This document shows, in pieces, positions 52,208 through 63,438 of a stretch of DNA of 64,000 bases; position 1 is the stretch's first letter; the number at the start of each line of letters is the position of its first letter. Origin of the DNA: Cylindrotheca closterium. Its lineage: Eukaryota; Bacillariophyta; Bacillariophyceae; Bacillariales; Bacillariaceae. The notes below the pieces were generated by a model, which was not told the DNA's origin, ran no database searches, and was given only the letters and a program-made list of their open reading frames with translations. Made by a program: the position numbers and the translations under genes. The stretch spans positions 20,783-84,782 of the forward strand of contig CAKOGP040000213.1 of the NCBI GenBank assembly GCA_933822405.4, in the 5' to 3' direction.

Positions 52208-53749
52208 ATGGCCCGCGATGAAAGTAACAGAGTTGAATTCGGTTTCCGAAGCAATGGACTGCAGCTAGTCTTTCACGTTTCGATTGCCATCTTGATCGGC
52301 GTCACACTGAAGGCAACCACCTTCAACGAAGCCTTGTTAGCGGCATCCAGAACGGGAACGTCCTACACTTATCAAACGGCGTTTCTCGTATCCTTTGGCT
52401 TCACCAAAGCCTTATCAAATGTGGTAGTAGGGAGAATGTCAGATGTGTACGGCCGAAAAATACCCCACTGTCTTGGTTGGATTGCAGGCATCATATTGGG
52501 AGCCTTGCTATACACAATATCCCAGCAGAGCAATGACGACAATGGTACAGACAACAACTGGAATTGGTACATTGTCGCCAATATCTTTCTGGGAGCACAA
52601 CAGGGCTGGACTTGGACGACGAACATTTTCATGTTCATTGACGTTTTGGGACCTGAAAACCGAGCTTTGGCATCAGGCATATCGAACAGCGTAGGCTATC
52701 TGTCTTCGGCCATTACAACGTATGTGATTACGGCAATGTCAATACAGCAGTCTTTTCTGCTTGTTCTGGTATGCTCTATTGGTGGCTTTATCATTTCTAC
52801 AGTGGGTATGAAAGACACCACACAGTTCGTTTTGTTGGAGACTGGTTCATCACCATCTTCGGCATCCCACGACGACGAACAAATGAATCATCACCCCGAC
52901 CAAGTGTCCGAGAGGAGCAACGATGATTTTATTGAAGATGAAGAAGACTTTGTGGATGAAGACGAACAAGAAGGGAAACCAGCAATGTCACAAAGCAGAA
53001 TACGGAAGCACGGATCAGAGTACGAAATGGTTGCCCTGTCCTCGTCATCACAGAACACGTCATTGGCAGGTTCTTCAGAACTTGATGCTAATCAGATAGT
53101 TCTATCATCTTCTTTTGGACGCGTTTTACTACAAACGTGTTGGTACAATCCAAGTACCGCAGTCTTATTGATTGCCGGTCTGATGACAAACTTGATCACA
53201 TCCCTTGCTTGGGGTTTGGTATTGATTTGGGCAAAGCGGCAGTCCCTTTCCAAGTTCCAAATCGCCAATATCAGCTCTGCTTTTACCTTCTCCAAGGCAG
53301 CCATGATGATTGTTGCCAGCCGTACTAGTGACAAGTGGAAAACTCGCAAGCCAGTCTTGGTCGGCGGCTTTGTGACGGCAATGTTGGGTCTCATCATTAC
53401 TGCCATGGCCGATAGCAGCCTTGCGCAAGTGATTCCTGTCTATATGCTTTTGTTGATTGGGGGTATTGTCATTGGCTGTGGTATTGGTAGCGTCTACTGT
53501 GTGATGGCTGGATCCATCAGCGACCACACACCTGCAATGGATCGGGCCACGGCCATTGGAATCTACAAGCTCTGGAGGGACTCTGGCTATGCTGTGGGAG
53601 GACTGCTAACAGGGTTGTTGGCAGACATATTCCATGGTAGTTTTGTGATCACGACTGCGGTTGTTACGGGAATGGTGGGCGTGTTGGTCATTTGTATATC
53701 AAAATATTACAGAGAAGGGCAAATAGCGGTGCAACACGATGGATTGTAA
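52208..53749 (+). CDS. Major facilitator superfamily transporter
   Basis: Single exon, 513 residues. Hydrophobic segments alternate as in a 12-helix MFS carrier. The loop 2-3 signature 'SNVVVGRMSDVYGRKIP' is clear, and the equivalent second-half loop reads 'IVASRTSDKWKTRKP'. The first half includes 'HCLGWIAGIILGALLYTI' and 'NIFLGAQQGWTWTTNIFMFI'. The central loop (~residues 215-290) is long, acidic and Ser-rich ('DFIEDEEDFVDEDEQE'), facing the cytosol by MFS topology and a possible phosphorylation target. The second half has 'MLLLIGGIVIGCGIGSVYCV' and 'GLLADIFHGSFVIT'. Substrate cannot be assigned. No plastid presequence is visible, so plasma membrane or vacuole is inferred. Confidence 0.88.
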   Translation: MARDESNRVEFGFRSNGLQLVFHVSIAILIGVTLKATTFNEALLAASRTGTSYTYQTAFLVSFGFTKALSNVVVGRMSDVYGRKIPHCLGWIAGIILGALLYTISQQSNDDNGTDNNWNWYIVANIFLGAQQGWTWTTNIFMFIDVLGPENRALASGISNSVGYLSSAITTYVITAMSIQQSFLLVLVCSIGGFIISTVGMKDTTQFVLLETGSSPSSASHDDEQMNHHPDQVSERSNDDFIEDEEDFVDEDEQEGKPAMSQSRIRKHGSEYEMVALSSSSQNTSLAGSSELDANQIVLSSSFGRVLLQTCWYNPSTAVLLIAGLMTNLITSLAWGLVLIWAKRQSLSKFQIANISSAFTFSKAAMMIVASRTSDKWKTRKPVLVGGFVTAMLGLIITAMADSSLAQVIPVYMLLLIGGIVIGCGIGSVYCVMAGSISDHTPAMDRATAIGIYKLWRDSGYAVGGLLTGLLADIFHGSFVITTAVVTGMVGVLVICISKYYREGQIAVQHDGL

Positions 53750-53946
53750 GATAGTGCTTGACACTACGAACAAATGAAATTAGTTACCATCTGCATCATA
53801 TACTGATATGTAGCAAGAAGAAACAAGAAAGTTCAATTAAGCGTTGTCGCGACATTGCACCGCACTTTGCAATGGGATGACTTCTCGACTGCAATATATA
53901 TCTTTTTTTTCTAATGTTACATAACTTCATCTAAGATTTCCTTCGA

Positions 53947-54407
53947 CTATGACGAATGTGCATCGAGCATCTTTTGTAGGGCATCAAGGTCGGTCCCTTC
54001 GACTCTTTGTACTTCTTGCCCATTCTTGAAAATGACATACGTCGGAAAAGCCTTGATCTCGACAAAAACATCAAAGAAATCAGGATCTAGATCTTCCTCA
54101 TAGACATATCCGAAATTCAATGTTGATTTTTCAGCAATCTCGTCTTTCAATTTTGGTTTGGTTGCTTTGCAAGGACCACACCAGGTAGCTGAGAAGGTTA
54201 CCTATCGTCGAGATGGCAACAGCAGGGTCATCAGTGTATATATTCAATATGTTCATGAACGAGACGACGATTGATTCATTCAGAGCTCGCAATCACCCTG
54301 CACACTTATTGTGTCTCATCTCACATCGCAAAATAACTCACCAGGCACGTTTCGTTGTCGTTGATGAAGCTGACAAGCTCATCTGATGATCCAAGTTCGA
54401 CAAACAT
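53947..54407 (-). CDS. Thioredoxin (cytosolic, h-like)
   Basis: Two exons (54407-54342 and 54201-53947) with a 140-bp GT-AG intron give 106 residues, the usual thioredoxin length. Splicing joins MFVELGSSDELVSFINDNETCL to 'VTFSATWCGPCKATKPKL'; the redox-active WCGPC has Cys at 30 and 33. 'VEIKAFPTYVIFKNGQEVQR' contains the cis-Pro loop (FPT) and the C-terminal strand-helix follows. No targeting extension is present, which fits a cytosolic disulfide reductase. The gene is divergent from the 2H-phosphoesterase gene, with only 95 bp between the two ATGs. Confidence 0.93.
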
Positions 54408-54502
54408 TCGATGTACGGTAGTGTGATTGCTTTTGTTTCGATGATGATGAGGGATATGCATCTAAAGTTTGAAATCCGGGTTCGTTTACCCTGCAACATA
54501 CT

Positions 54503-55357
54503 ATGTCATATACACAGTGTGCCGAACGTAACAATGTCTCAGACATGAGTGATTACGATGCCGATGCCGATGACGATGATCCACATCGAGATAACAACAA
54601 CAACGGGAAGAAGAAGCGTCGACTAAATGAACAAGACGAGGAAGAAAAGGAAAAAGGAGAAACTGACAGAGACTTTTATGACAAGAGCAAGTTTGACCAC
54701 CTATTTTCAGGGTTGTCAATATGGTTGGAGTTTGAGGAAAATGGAGACTTGGACGATCAAATGAAAGATTTGCAGCTCTCTTGTGGTAGTAAAGAATGCG
54801 GTGTCCACTCATTTCTCCCCCATGTGACAATCCTTTACAATGTAATTGACAAGAAGGCAGCAGATGGGACGAGTCATCAAGTTAGTAATGCAGAAGCAAC
54901 GTTAAAGGAATGTTGGAAAACGTTTGCAGCCACAGAAGAAAGCAAAGGGGACGGTCCACAAGAAGAACATGGGATAGTGACATCAAAAGAAAAAATATCT
55001 TCGCACAAGGTATCGGCTTCTGATTGGATGTACTTCCATTATCCAAAATCTGCTGACAGTGGCAAAGGATTTGGATGTTCAATCAGCTTGCTTTTAATCG
55101 AGAAATCATCTTGGTTGGACAGATTGCACCAAGTGTGCACCAATGCCTTTGGTCAGGGGGATCGAGATAAGTTCGTGCCACATTTGAGCTTGGTATATGC
55201 CCCAGAAGATAGAGAAAAACTGCTAGTTGAGTATACCCAAAAGCAACGAAAGAAAGGCTTGTTCCTGAACGAGCCAATGGCCGTCAAATATCTTTCCTTG
55301 TGGAGTACAGAAGGCAGAATATGCGACTGGCGACCGATTCTCAAAATACCTGTATGA
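54503..55357 (+). CDS. 2H phosphoesterase (cyclic-phosphodiesterase-like)
   Basis: Single exon, 284 residues. The N-terminal ~60 residues are acidic/basic low-complexity ('DADADDDD', 'GKKKRRLNEQDEEEKEK'). The catalytic fold follows, with the two HxT/S motifs that define the 2H superfamily: 'FLPHVTIL' (H107, T109) and 'FVPHLSLVY' (H227, S229). The C-terminal strand 'MAVKYLSLWSTEGRICDWRP' is typical of plant/fungal cyclic nucleotide phosphodiesterases acting on ADP-ribose 1'',2''-cyclic phosphate or 2',3'-cyclic nucleotides from tRNA splicing. The insertion between the motifs is longer than usual. The KKKRR stretch may be a nuclear signal. The reaction is inferred from the family. Confidence 0.87.
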   Translation: MSYTQCAERNNVSDMSDYDADADDDDPHRDNNNNGKKKRRLNEQDEEEKEKGETDRDFYDKSKFDHLFSGLSIWLEFEENGDLDDQMKDLQLSCGSKECGVHSFLPHVTILYNVIDKKAADGTSHQVSNAEATLKECWKTFAATEESKGDGPQEEHGIVTSKEKISSHKVSASDWMYFHYPKSADSGKGFGCSISLLLIEKSSWLDRLHQVCTNAFGQGDRDKFVPHLSLVYAPEDREKLLVEYTQKQRKKGLFLNEPMAVKYLSLWSTEGRICDWRPILKIPV

Positions 55358-56034
55358 TGGAGTCTTTGGTATACTTGATACTTCGATTGCATGGAAAGCA
55401 TGGCCACTCACTCCGCCGGCTTCTTACTGTAGTTTCAAAAAATCAGAGGACAAGGCTCTCTCCACGCGGCAAGTTGTGCTTAGGTGCATCAGGCGCAAGC
55501 CCAGTGGGGAGAATCAACATAACCACAAAACGCTTCGATTGTCTGTCATGACGGTCCAGGGGGGAAGAATTCGAAAAAGAGGAAAAGTACTACTACATGA
55601 TTCATTATCCAAGCAAGCGCGGAACGTGCTACTCCTTGGTAGCATTTGCTCTAGCACGACGAAAATAAAACCAAACTCTATGTTTGTTGCTTTCAAAAAT
55701 TTAGTTACTCTTCCCAGGCAGCTATGCCGGGGTATGCCTATTTTATTGCACGCTTTTTCTACTGTTTATTTCTTCCTCTGTTGTGGGTCATGATCGGTCG
55801 AGGTTGTCACGTAGGTAGTTTTTAAATCCGGCGGAACGAGTGAGTCGTCCTGACAAATTCCATCACTTTTTTCGTTTCGAACACAAAAACGGAGATCAGT
55901 AAACTTTCAGTTCACTTCGCACAAGGCAAAGCAAATATACAACACAATTTCGAAGATGACGAGGGAAGCTCTGCCACGTGCCATGGTGAAGGTAGCAATC
56001 GCACTGCACGCTAGCATATTCGAGTCCACAGGTC
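55358..56034. other. Intergenic between convergent genes, no supported gene
   Basis: About 680 bp between the 2H-phosphoesterase stop and the 3' end of the ATPase gene. The plus-strand ATG frame at 55956 runs antisense into the ATPase gene and is not called. Nothing else was recognised. Confidence 0.5.
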
Positions 56035-59000
56035 TCACGCGCCACCCATCCTCAGCTGAGCCACCTTGGCATGAGCGCCCCACTCGCTGTACGCACGGAT
56101 CGCTTCCTTTTGATGGAGCTCCGCTTTGTCAGGCAATGATAGGTCCTCAGATAAATAGTCCGCATATCTCTCATTGAAAAGCGCTTCATACTGGACGAAG
56201 CCATGTTCTTTTGCGATGGCGATTGCCTCGACGTACTTGGCTTTTGCAATCCGAACTTTGCTGTTCAGTGCAGCAAACTCGGCGTCCAAAAGAGGCACGA
56301 AATGCATGCAATTCGGATTGCCTTTCTTTTCCCACTCAATGATCCTCTTTCGTAGCTTGTTTGCGCCATTTTTGAACCTTTTCTGTTTCGTTCGACGAGC
56401 TGCAGCGTACAAAGCAACAGCCCGATGGAACGTTTCGCTCATTATTATGCACATTGCGGGATTTAACTTTTCAAGCAATTCACCCTTTTCGACAGCACGC
56501 TTTGCAGCTACCTCGAAGTCCGAAAAGAAGAGAAGTAAATCTCCTTCGACAATATGAATACAAGCTAGGTAAGCTGCTTCTTCACTTCTGTGTATACTCC
56601 GGTCCAAAATCTTGCCTTCGAGCTTTTCCATATGGGCACTCGAAGGGTCCGCAAGGTTCAAAATCGTCTGATAATAACACCTCAATGCAAACTCTTGTGT
56701 TTTCTGTGCTACTTCTTGCATTTTTACAAGGACTTTGGAGCAGTCAGTGAGAATTTGATCCAATGGCCTCCCCAAATAGAATGGGAGTACAACTCGCTGT
56801 TGCAAAATGAAAAGTGCAAAAGGATAAAAGAAAAAGGTCTTAGTGGAAGTATGGAAGGAAGACAATGACAATTCAAAAAGGACTTACGTGTTGTAAAAGG
56901 TCCCACATCGAATGCTCTGTTTCTCCTACTTGCATTCCCGTTATATATCCATTGGCCAGCGATTCTCCTATAGCGTTGTAGCCGTTGGTCCATGCGAAAC
57001 CAAACATATTCGCAATGTGAGCCGTCTTGCTTTTTCCAATCCTGCCATTGATATTCTGAATGGTAAGGGCAAGCTCCATAAAACGTTGTGTGGCTTCATA
57101 ATCTTGGTGAAAGAGCATTGTTGCAGCTCCCATCGTTGCGAAACTCGCGCCGGCATATTGGCTGACACCGTATTTCAGAGTTAGCTCGACAGTCCTGCAG
57201 TCAGAAAGAATAGCTAGCATGGGTTCCTTCCCATTGTAAGCAGCATCGTTTAATTTCGCAATTACGGCAAGGATCCCCTTTTGTTTCCTGTCGGTAACGA
57301 CACCAAGATCCTTATCAAAGTCCTTTGGCAGCTTTTTCAGCTTGTTCACGGTTTTTGAGACATTGTAGATTGCCTGAATGGCAGTGAATCGTCGACTTGC
57401 TGTTACTTTGTAACCGAGGTCTTTCAATACAGCGAGGCAATAGTCAATTGCCTCTTTGGACCTCAATTGAATAGTGCACATAATATCCACCTTTACCATC
57501 TTCAGTGGTAGTATCTCCATTGTTGTGAAGCCGTCTTGCTTCAACACTTCTTCAATGTATCTTTCTGCAGTCTCGACATCCCCCAAAATCACCGCTACCT
57601 CAGCGCCCTTTGTATAGAGCTGCAGTTTCAGCTGACGATCTCGTAACCAATCATCCCCCTCCAGAAGACCGATTCCATGTGCTGCGTACGAAAATGCTGA
57701 CTGAAATGCGCCGAGGCCCATTGCCTTCTCGGTAGCTCGCAAATTGACACGAGCAAATTCTTTCCGCTTGTTCCGATTTCCAATGTTTATCAGATCAACG
57801 ACAGTAAATAAATCTTGCTCTAGCTGGTCGGGCTTCAATGTGTAATACAGTGATGTTCCAATATCAAATTGAAAATATATATTGGCATTGCCCAAAAGGA
57901 AAAATGCCGCTTCTTGCACCTTGTCATGCACCCATCTGAATTTATTAGGACCACAAGCTTCAATGAAGTTATCCTTCTCGACCATTTCCATCAGTTGTGG
58001 CAAGGTTGCCTTTCCACCTATTGACATGATGGCACCCTTTGTTTTCCAAACAAGTTCCAAGGTTGTCCTGGAAAATGTTGACCCGAGAAGTGCAGCGATT
58101 CTCAAGAAAACCTGTGCCTGCTTTGTCATTCGCCTCATTCGATCTTGTAGCAAAACAACAACGTTGGCAGTTGACATTGTCGCATCTTCGATTCTAGCAA
58201 TGTCCCAAGTCCAGATCTTTTCTTCTTCCATATACTCGATTAGACCCTCGTGGTAGAGCATTTTCAAGAATTCCATTACAAAGTGTGGGTTGCCAAGCGT
58301 TCGCTTTACACATAGCTTTGCCAGCGCTCTGGCCATCTTGTCGTTTGTGGATGGTATGAGGGCCATGATCATTGCCAAGGTGTCGTCTGATTGAAAGGTG
58401 GGAATATATAATTCTGTCACTTGAAAATTGTACATGAGACTCTTGTCTTTCAACGCCAGGATCTTGTTGAAGAGAAGGCTGTTTTCGTCAGCCTCATCGG
58501 ATCTATAGGATCCGATAATCAAGAGTGGGTTTTCATTGTCCGTGTCAGATATCAAGTAGTCGATCATTTGCAATGATGAAACGTCGGCCCACTGCAAATC
58601 ATCTAGGAACAACACCAGGGGCAAAAAGTGATCACAAAATACTCGAATCAGCAGGCGAAAAGTGTATTTCAGTCGTTCAATACCATTCTCTAGCTCATCA
58701 TCGTGCTCAAATCCGTTACCACTTGTATCAGCAGACTTTAGATCCGGCAAGAAGAACTTGGTGAATTCTGGAATAAGATGACTTAGCAACCGAGCTTGGT
58801 CGTCATGTAGCACATTCGATAGTTTCTGCTGAATTATTTCTTGCTCGCCGCCACCGCCATCTGCTGACGACTCGTAAGTCTTGCTAAATATTGCTGCAAA
58901 GGCTTTTATAATACCGGAGTATGGCTCATCAGAGGTGTACATGTCAAACTTGCCTTCCACAAACAAACCTCCAACCTTGGTTTCCAATATATATTCTTCA

Positions 59001-59542
59001 AGGCTTTTGGAAATACTTGTCTTTCCGGCTCCACTTTCTCCCGAAAGCAGAACCACTTGTTTCGATTTGGCATTGTAGTCTTTTGGCGACGATGACGATG
59101 ATGATGAAGAATGCTGATTCTCTGCTGTTGAACCATCATCACCATCCCAACAAATGCGATCCAAGCAAGACCGAAGACTATTTATTTGACTGTCGCGACC
59201 AACCAATCCTATGGAATCAAAATCCAGTTTGACGGAAGAAACTCTCGATGATGTCCCGTCCTCTAGTAGTGGTTCTATAAGTTCAGCACCATCGTTCTTT
59301 TGCTCTCTCAACTCGGATGCTTTCAGCGATGATGGGTCAGATATCCGGGGATTATGCATTGGGACAATTATGTTTTTGTTGTTTTTGTTGCTGCTGCTGC
59401 TGCTAATTTCCACAGCATCTGTTGCAACGGAAAGCAGGGCATCATCATCTCCAAATTCAGAGAGCAATCCGTCATTATCAGTAGAGATCAGCAAGTTGGT
59501 CTTGCTGTGATTGGCTCCAACCTTGTCGACTATCTCATCCAT
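56035..59542 (-). CDS. Large AAA+ ATPase with TPR-like tail (COG3899-type)
   Basis: Two exons (59542-56888 and 56796-56035; 91-bp GT-AG intron) give 1138 residues. After a Ser/Asn/Asp-rich N-terminus (~90 residues) comes an AAA_16-type NTPase: 'GLVGRDSQINSLRSCLDRI', Walker A 'LLSGESGAGKTSISKSL' (~165-180), Walker B 'LVLFLDDLQWADVSSLQMID' (~303-322), sensor-like 'PLLIIGSYRSDE'. 'NPHFVMEFLKML' and 'FRWVHDKVQEAAFFLL' are typical of COG3899 predicted ATPases. The rest is a helical TPR-like region ending in 'AYSEWGAHAKVAQLRMGGA', the characteristic AxxxYxxWGAxAKV helix. In bacteria and other diatom proteins this module is usually followed by histidine-kinase, cyclase or protein-kinase domains; here the frame ends right after it. 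A signalling scaffold or STAND-type switch is inferred. Confidence 0.88.
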
Positions 59543-61300
59543 GATGATAATGTGCTGATTTATTCTTGACAACTGTACGCTATATATTGAGGCATTCGTC
59601 GCTTTCTTCTAGAATTATGATAACGAAGAGTTATTCAGCTTTGTTGGGGGTATGCCAATTTGTGTATGTGTCAGTAATAGCGGCTCATTGCAACTCTATT
59701 GATTGGAACGCAGCAGATGTGAACGAGTTTTATAACCCTCCCAAAAATGACTGGGAAACAAGGAGGGAAAGTTGATATTGGGGGCTATCTAAGATAGCCT
59801 ACTGCCGTCCTCCGTGTGTGTTCGTAGTATTTTGTCTTGGTGCGTACACTGTAGCTGGTGGGTTGTGGTGTGAAGCGGGTCGAGTAATAGACTCGATTCG
59901 TTCCACCAATCTCAGAAATCCCGTGTGCGGTATTACTGAGATCTGCTTTCCTACCAGGCACCGCCGATATGGTAAAATGGAAGCGGTGCCCAACAGGGCG
60001 GGTGAGGTTTGGGAGAGAAAAATTGAATTACCACAACACAAGTGGGTGAATTCAATCTCAGTCGATAAACTGGGCATCATTGCCTCGGCGCATCGACAAC
60101 AACTTTTGACGGTCTAAGGCCGTTCGGCCTTTGTCCCTCTGTAACACAATGTAGTCAAAGAGATCGAACAGTGTGCCTGCGGTCTACATTGGACTATCTG
60201 ATTTTTGGCAATTGATAGCATAACGAGGCAAGAAAATCAGGTGACATACATTACATATGTGGCGGACATTTTTTTCAGCTTCACGGTATATAAAAATAAT
60301 ATCGTAGATATATATTACTACGCGGATTCAGAGAGCGCGCGATCGAGCAGAGGATTCTCAGGAGACTGACTCCTTCGACTGGAACAATACCTTTTTCTCA
60401 TGTTTTTTATATTGGAGTTATTCCCTACTTAATAACCTCCCTCATCTTTGGATCCCTACTTAACAACCTCCCTCCATCTTTGGATCCCTACTTAACAACA
60501 TCCCTCCTCTGTTTTTAAGAACTCCATCACTGTACCGGTAGACAGAAAAACAAACAAACTTGTTGACCATTTTATAGTTTCAAGTTCAATTTTAATCTGT
60601 GGACTCCCCAACTGGTCGCTGGACAATACAGGTACGCAAGGATGCACAATACTCGTCGTGGTCGCAAATTACCCTTCTCCATCCAATATTCGTGTAACAG
60701 CGGTCTTGGACACACGAAAAGAAGGTGTTCATCAATCATGATTATTAAAGTAAGTTACTTAGTATATTGTTTTTACACCGACTAGTCCTTACAGTATTAA
60801 TAGTCATATATATTCATATATTCAAATTAGTTTACATCTCTTTTTCCTTTCGTCGCGCTGGAATTGTAGAATCAACCAGCTGATTCTAGTAGCTTCCGCC
60901 GTTGTCCATGGTTTACGTCCATCCTAGAATTCGAACGCAGTCGTCCTTTTCATATAAGTTTGGTTGCAAAGTTGGTTGATTGTTATTTTTCAATACCAGT
61001 ACCAGACATGCCAATCTGGCAATGTCATAGCAAAGGATATTGAAATGGGTTGAAGACGCCGCTGCTCCCTTCAGTTTCAGTGCCATCGCGAAACTGCATG
61101 TACCACCGAGCATTGCCAATTATACAATACATATAATTGACAATGACAGCTGTTCACATGTCTAACCGATATCGCTTGCTCCCCATATTTGAGCAGGGTG
61201 ATGGATCACATGATTCTGATATTCCATGGGAGACTTCCGCTTTGTCATTCAAATCCAATAACAGAGTGGTAGAGTTCAAGACTCTTTTTCAAAAATTGAA
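59543..61300. other. Intergenic, with a short triplicated repeat
   Basis: About 1.75 kb. A small plus-strand frame at 59617-59775 (52 codons, MITKSYSALLGVCQFVYVSV...) starts with a possible signal peptide but has no other support. A ~32-bp unit is triplicated at 60421-60510. The rest is AT-rich with no recognised gene. It ends at the start of the ~500-bp tandem array. Confidence 0.45.
60421..60510. repeat. Three tandem ~32-bp units
   Basis: The unit TCCCTACTTAAyAACCTCCC followed by TCCATCTTTGGA is present three times with small differences; the last copy is partial. It is a local minisatellite with no gene nearby. Confidence 0.85.
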
Positions 61301-61440
61301 GGGACCGCTTTTCTGGGCTCTTGCCGATCATGGACGCGCTTACGAGCCTCGGCCTGCCCATCCATTCAACAAAGACTGGAGGGAAGCATCCAAACTCAGC
61401 AAGCCATGAAATCGTCTGGTTTCGCGTCGCCGATGCAATC

Positions 61441-61680
61441 CTAGTGAGTGACCAATCCACTAGAAACCACAAAGGAAAACACTAGCCAGCCGAAGGATCC
61501 CTTATAAATGTGCGACGACACATCAAGACTTGCAGATTTGCTGTGCAATTGTATTATCATCATAGTTGAACAAAGAAGAAAAGAAAAAGTGGTGAGACCA
61601 GGGTTCAGAAAGTAGATGCCATTGAAACGTTCAAGAAAAACTTACCAGGAGAAATGAAGTGACGTCGTCGTCGTTGTCAT
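61441..61680 (-). CDS. Predicted spliced 44-residue ORF, array copy 1
   Basis: On the minus strand, ATG 61680 opens MTTTTTSLHFS, then the donor CCTG|GTAAGT, a 105-bp intron, an acceptor TTGCACAG, and a second exon ending at TAG 61441 ('CKSASLDVSSHIYKG', 'FGWLVFSFVVSSGLVTH'). The second exon has a hydrophobic helix, so a tiny membrane or secreted peptide is possible. This is the most downstream copy on that strand. No family recognised. Confidence 0.3.
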
Positions 61681-61942
61681 GACAAAAAATGTCATTATGG
61701 GGTGAATTTCCATTGAGCTGTTTGATGGGTTGTTCGTGTGTTGTCGCACACTATTATCATCCTTCATCTATTTCAAAGTCGTACCAAGAATGTACTTTTG
61801 AAGGGACCGCTTTTCTGGGCTCTTGCCGATCATGGACACGCTTACGAGCCTCGGCCTGCCCACCCATTCAACAAAGACTGGAGGGAAGCATCCAATTTCA
61901 GCAAGCCATGAAATCGTCTGGTTTCGCGTCGCCGATGCAATC

Positions 61943-62182
61943 CTAGTGAGTGACCAATCCACTAGAAACCACAAAGGAAAACACTAGCCAGCCGAAGGAT
62001 CCCTTATAAATGTGCGACGACACATCAAGACTTGCAGATTTGCTGTGCAATTGTATTATCATCATAGTTGAACAAAGACGAAAAGAAAAAGTGGTGAGAC
62101 CATGGTTCAGAAAGTAGATGCAATTGAAACGGTCAAGAAAAACTTACCAGGAGAAATGAAGTGACGTCGTCGTCGTTGTCAT
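61943..62182 (-). CDS. Predicted spliced 44-residue ORF, array copy 2
   Basis: Same structure as copy 1: ATG 62182, 105-bp intron, stop 61943. The exons appear identical to copy 1. Differences from copies 3-5 are one silent exon change (TCG versus TCA for a Ser codon) plus indels within the intron. Confidence 0.3.
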
Positions 62183-62444
62183 GACAAAAATTGTCATTAT
62201 GGGGTGAATTTCCATTGAGCTGTTTGATGGGTTGTTCGTGTGTTGTCGCACACTATTATCATCCTTCATCTATTTCAAAGTCGTACCAAGAATGTACTTT
62301 TTAAGGGATCGCTTTTCTGGGCTCTTGCCGATCATGGACACGCTTACGAGCCTCGGCCTGCCCATCCATTCAACAAAGACTGGAGGGAAGCATCCAAACT
62401 CAGCAAGCCATGAAACCGTCTGGTTTCGCGTTGCCGATGCAATC

Positions 62445-62679
62445 CTAGTGAGTGACCAATCCACTAGAAACCACAAAGGAAAACACTAGCCAGCCGAAGG
62501 ATCCCTTATAAATGTGCGATGACACATCAAGACTTGCAGATTTGCTGTGCAATCATATTATCATAGTTGAACAAAGAAGAAAAGAAAAGTGGTGAGACCA
62601 TAGTTCAGAAAGTAGATGCAATTGAAACGGTCAGAAAAACTTACCAGGAGAAATGAAGTGACGTCGTCGTCGTTGTCAT
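62445..62679 (-). CDS. Predicted spliced 44-residue ORF, array copy 3
   Basis: ATG 62679; exon 1 62679-62645, intron 62644-62545 (100 bp), exon 2 62544-62445. The spliced frame is 135 nt including the stop. The encoded peptide is identical to copies 1 and 2 despite the silent substitution. Confidence 0.3.
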
Positions 62680-62941
62680 GACAAAAATTGTCATTATGGG
62701 GTGAATTTCCATTAAGCTGTTTGATGGGTTGTTCGTGTGTTGTCGCACACTATTATCATCCTTCATCTATTTCAAAGTCGTACCAAGAATGTACTTTTTA
62801 AGGGATCGCTTTTCTGGGCTCTTGCCGATCATGGACGCGCTTACGAGCCTCGGCCTGCCCATCCATTCAACAAAGACTGGAGGGAAGCATCCAAACTCAG
62901 CAAGCCATGAAATCGTCTGGTTTCGCGTTGCCGATGCAATC

Positions 62942-63176
62942 CTAGTGAGTGACCAATCCACTAGAAACCACAAAGGAAAACACTAGCCAGCCGAAGGATC
63001 CCTTATAAATGTGCGATGACACATCAAGACTTGCAGATTTGCTGTGCAATCATATTATCATAGTTGAACAAAGAAGAAAAGAAAAGTGGTGAGACCATAG
63101 TTCAGAAAGTAGATGCAATTGAAACGGTCAGAAAAACTTACCAGGAGAAATGAAGTGACGTCGTCGTCGTTGTCAT
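62942..63176 (-). CDS. Predicted spliced 44-residue ORF, array copy 4
   Basis: Same exon and intron lengths as copy 3 (ATG 63176, stop 62942). Exons look identical to copy 3, consistent with recent unit duplication. Confidence 0.3.
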
Positions 63177-63438
63177 GACAAAAATTGTCATTATGGGGTG
63201 AATTTCCATTAAGCTGTTTGATGGGTTGTTCGTGTGTTGTCGCACACTATTATCATCCTTCATCTATTTCAAAGTCGTACCAAGAATGTACTTTTTAAGG
63301 GATCGCTTTTCTGGGCTCTTGCCGATCATGGACGCGCTTACGAGCCTCGGCCTGCCCATCCATTCAACAAAGACTGGAGGGAAGCATCCAAACTCAGCAA
63401 GCCATGAAATCGTCTGGTTTCGCGTTGCCGATGCAATC

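Noticed and set aside
55956..56177. Plus-strand 73-codon frame overlapping the ATPase 3' end
   Set aside because: Its second half is antisense to the well-supported ATPase coding sequence.
59617..59775. Small 52-codon frame with possible signal peptide
   Set aside because: Too short and unsupported; the hydrophobic start alone is not enough to call a gene.
61643..61652. ACTTACCAGG in the tandem unit as a possible U1 snRNA 5' end
   Set aside because: The downstream sequence lacks the U1-70K loop motif and Sm site order; on the other strand the same bases are a consensus 5' splice site, which fits better.
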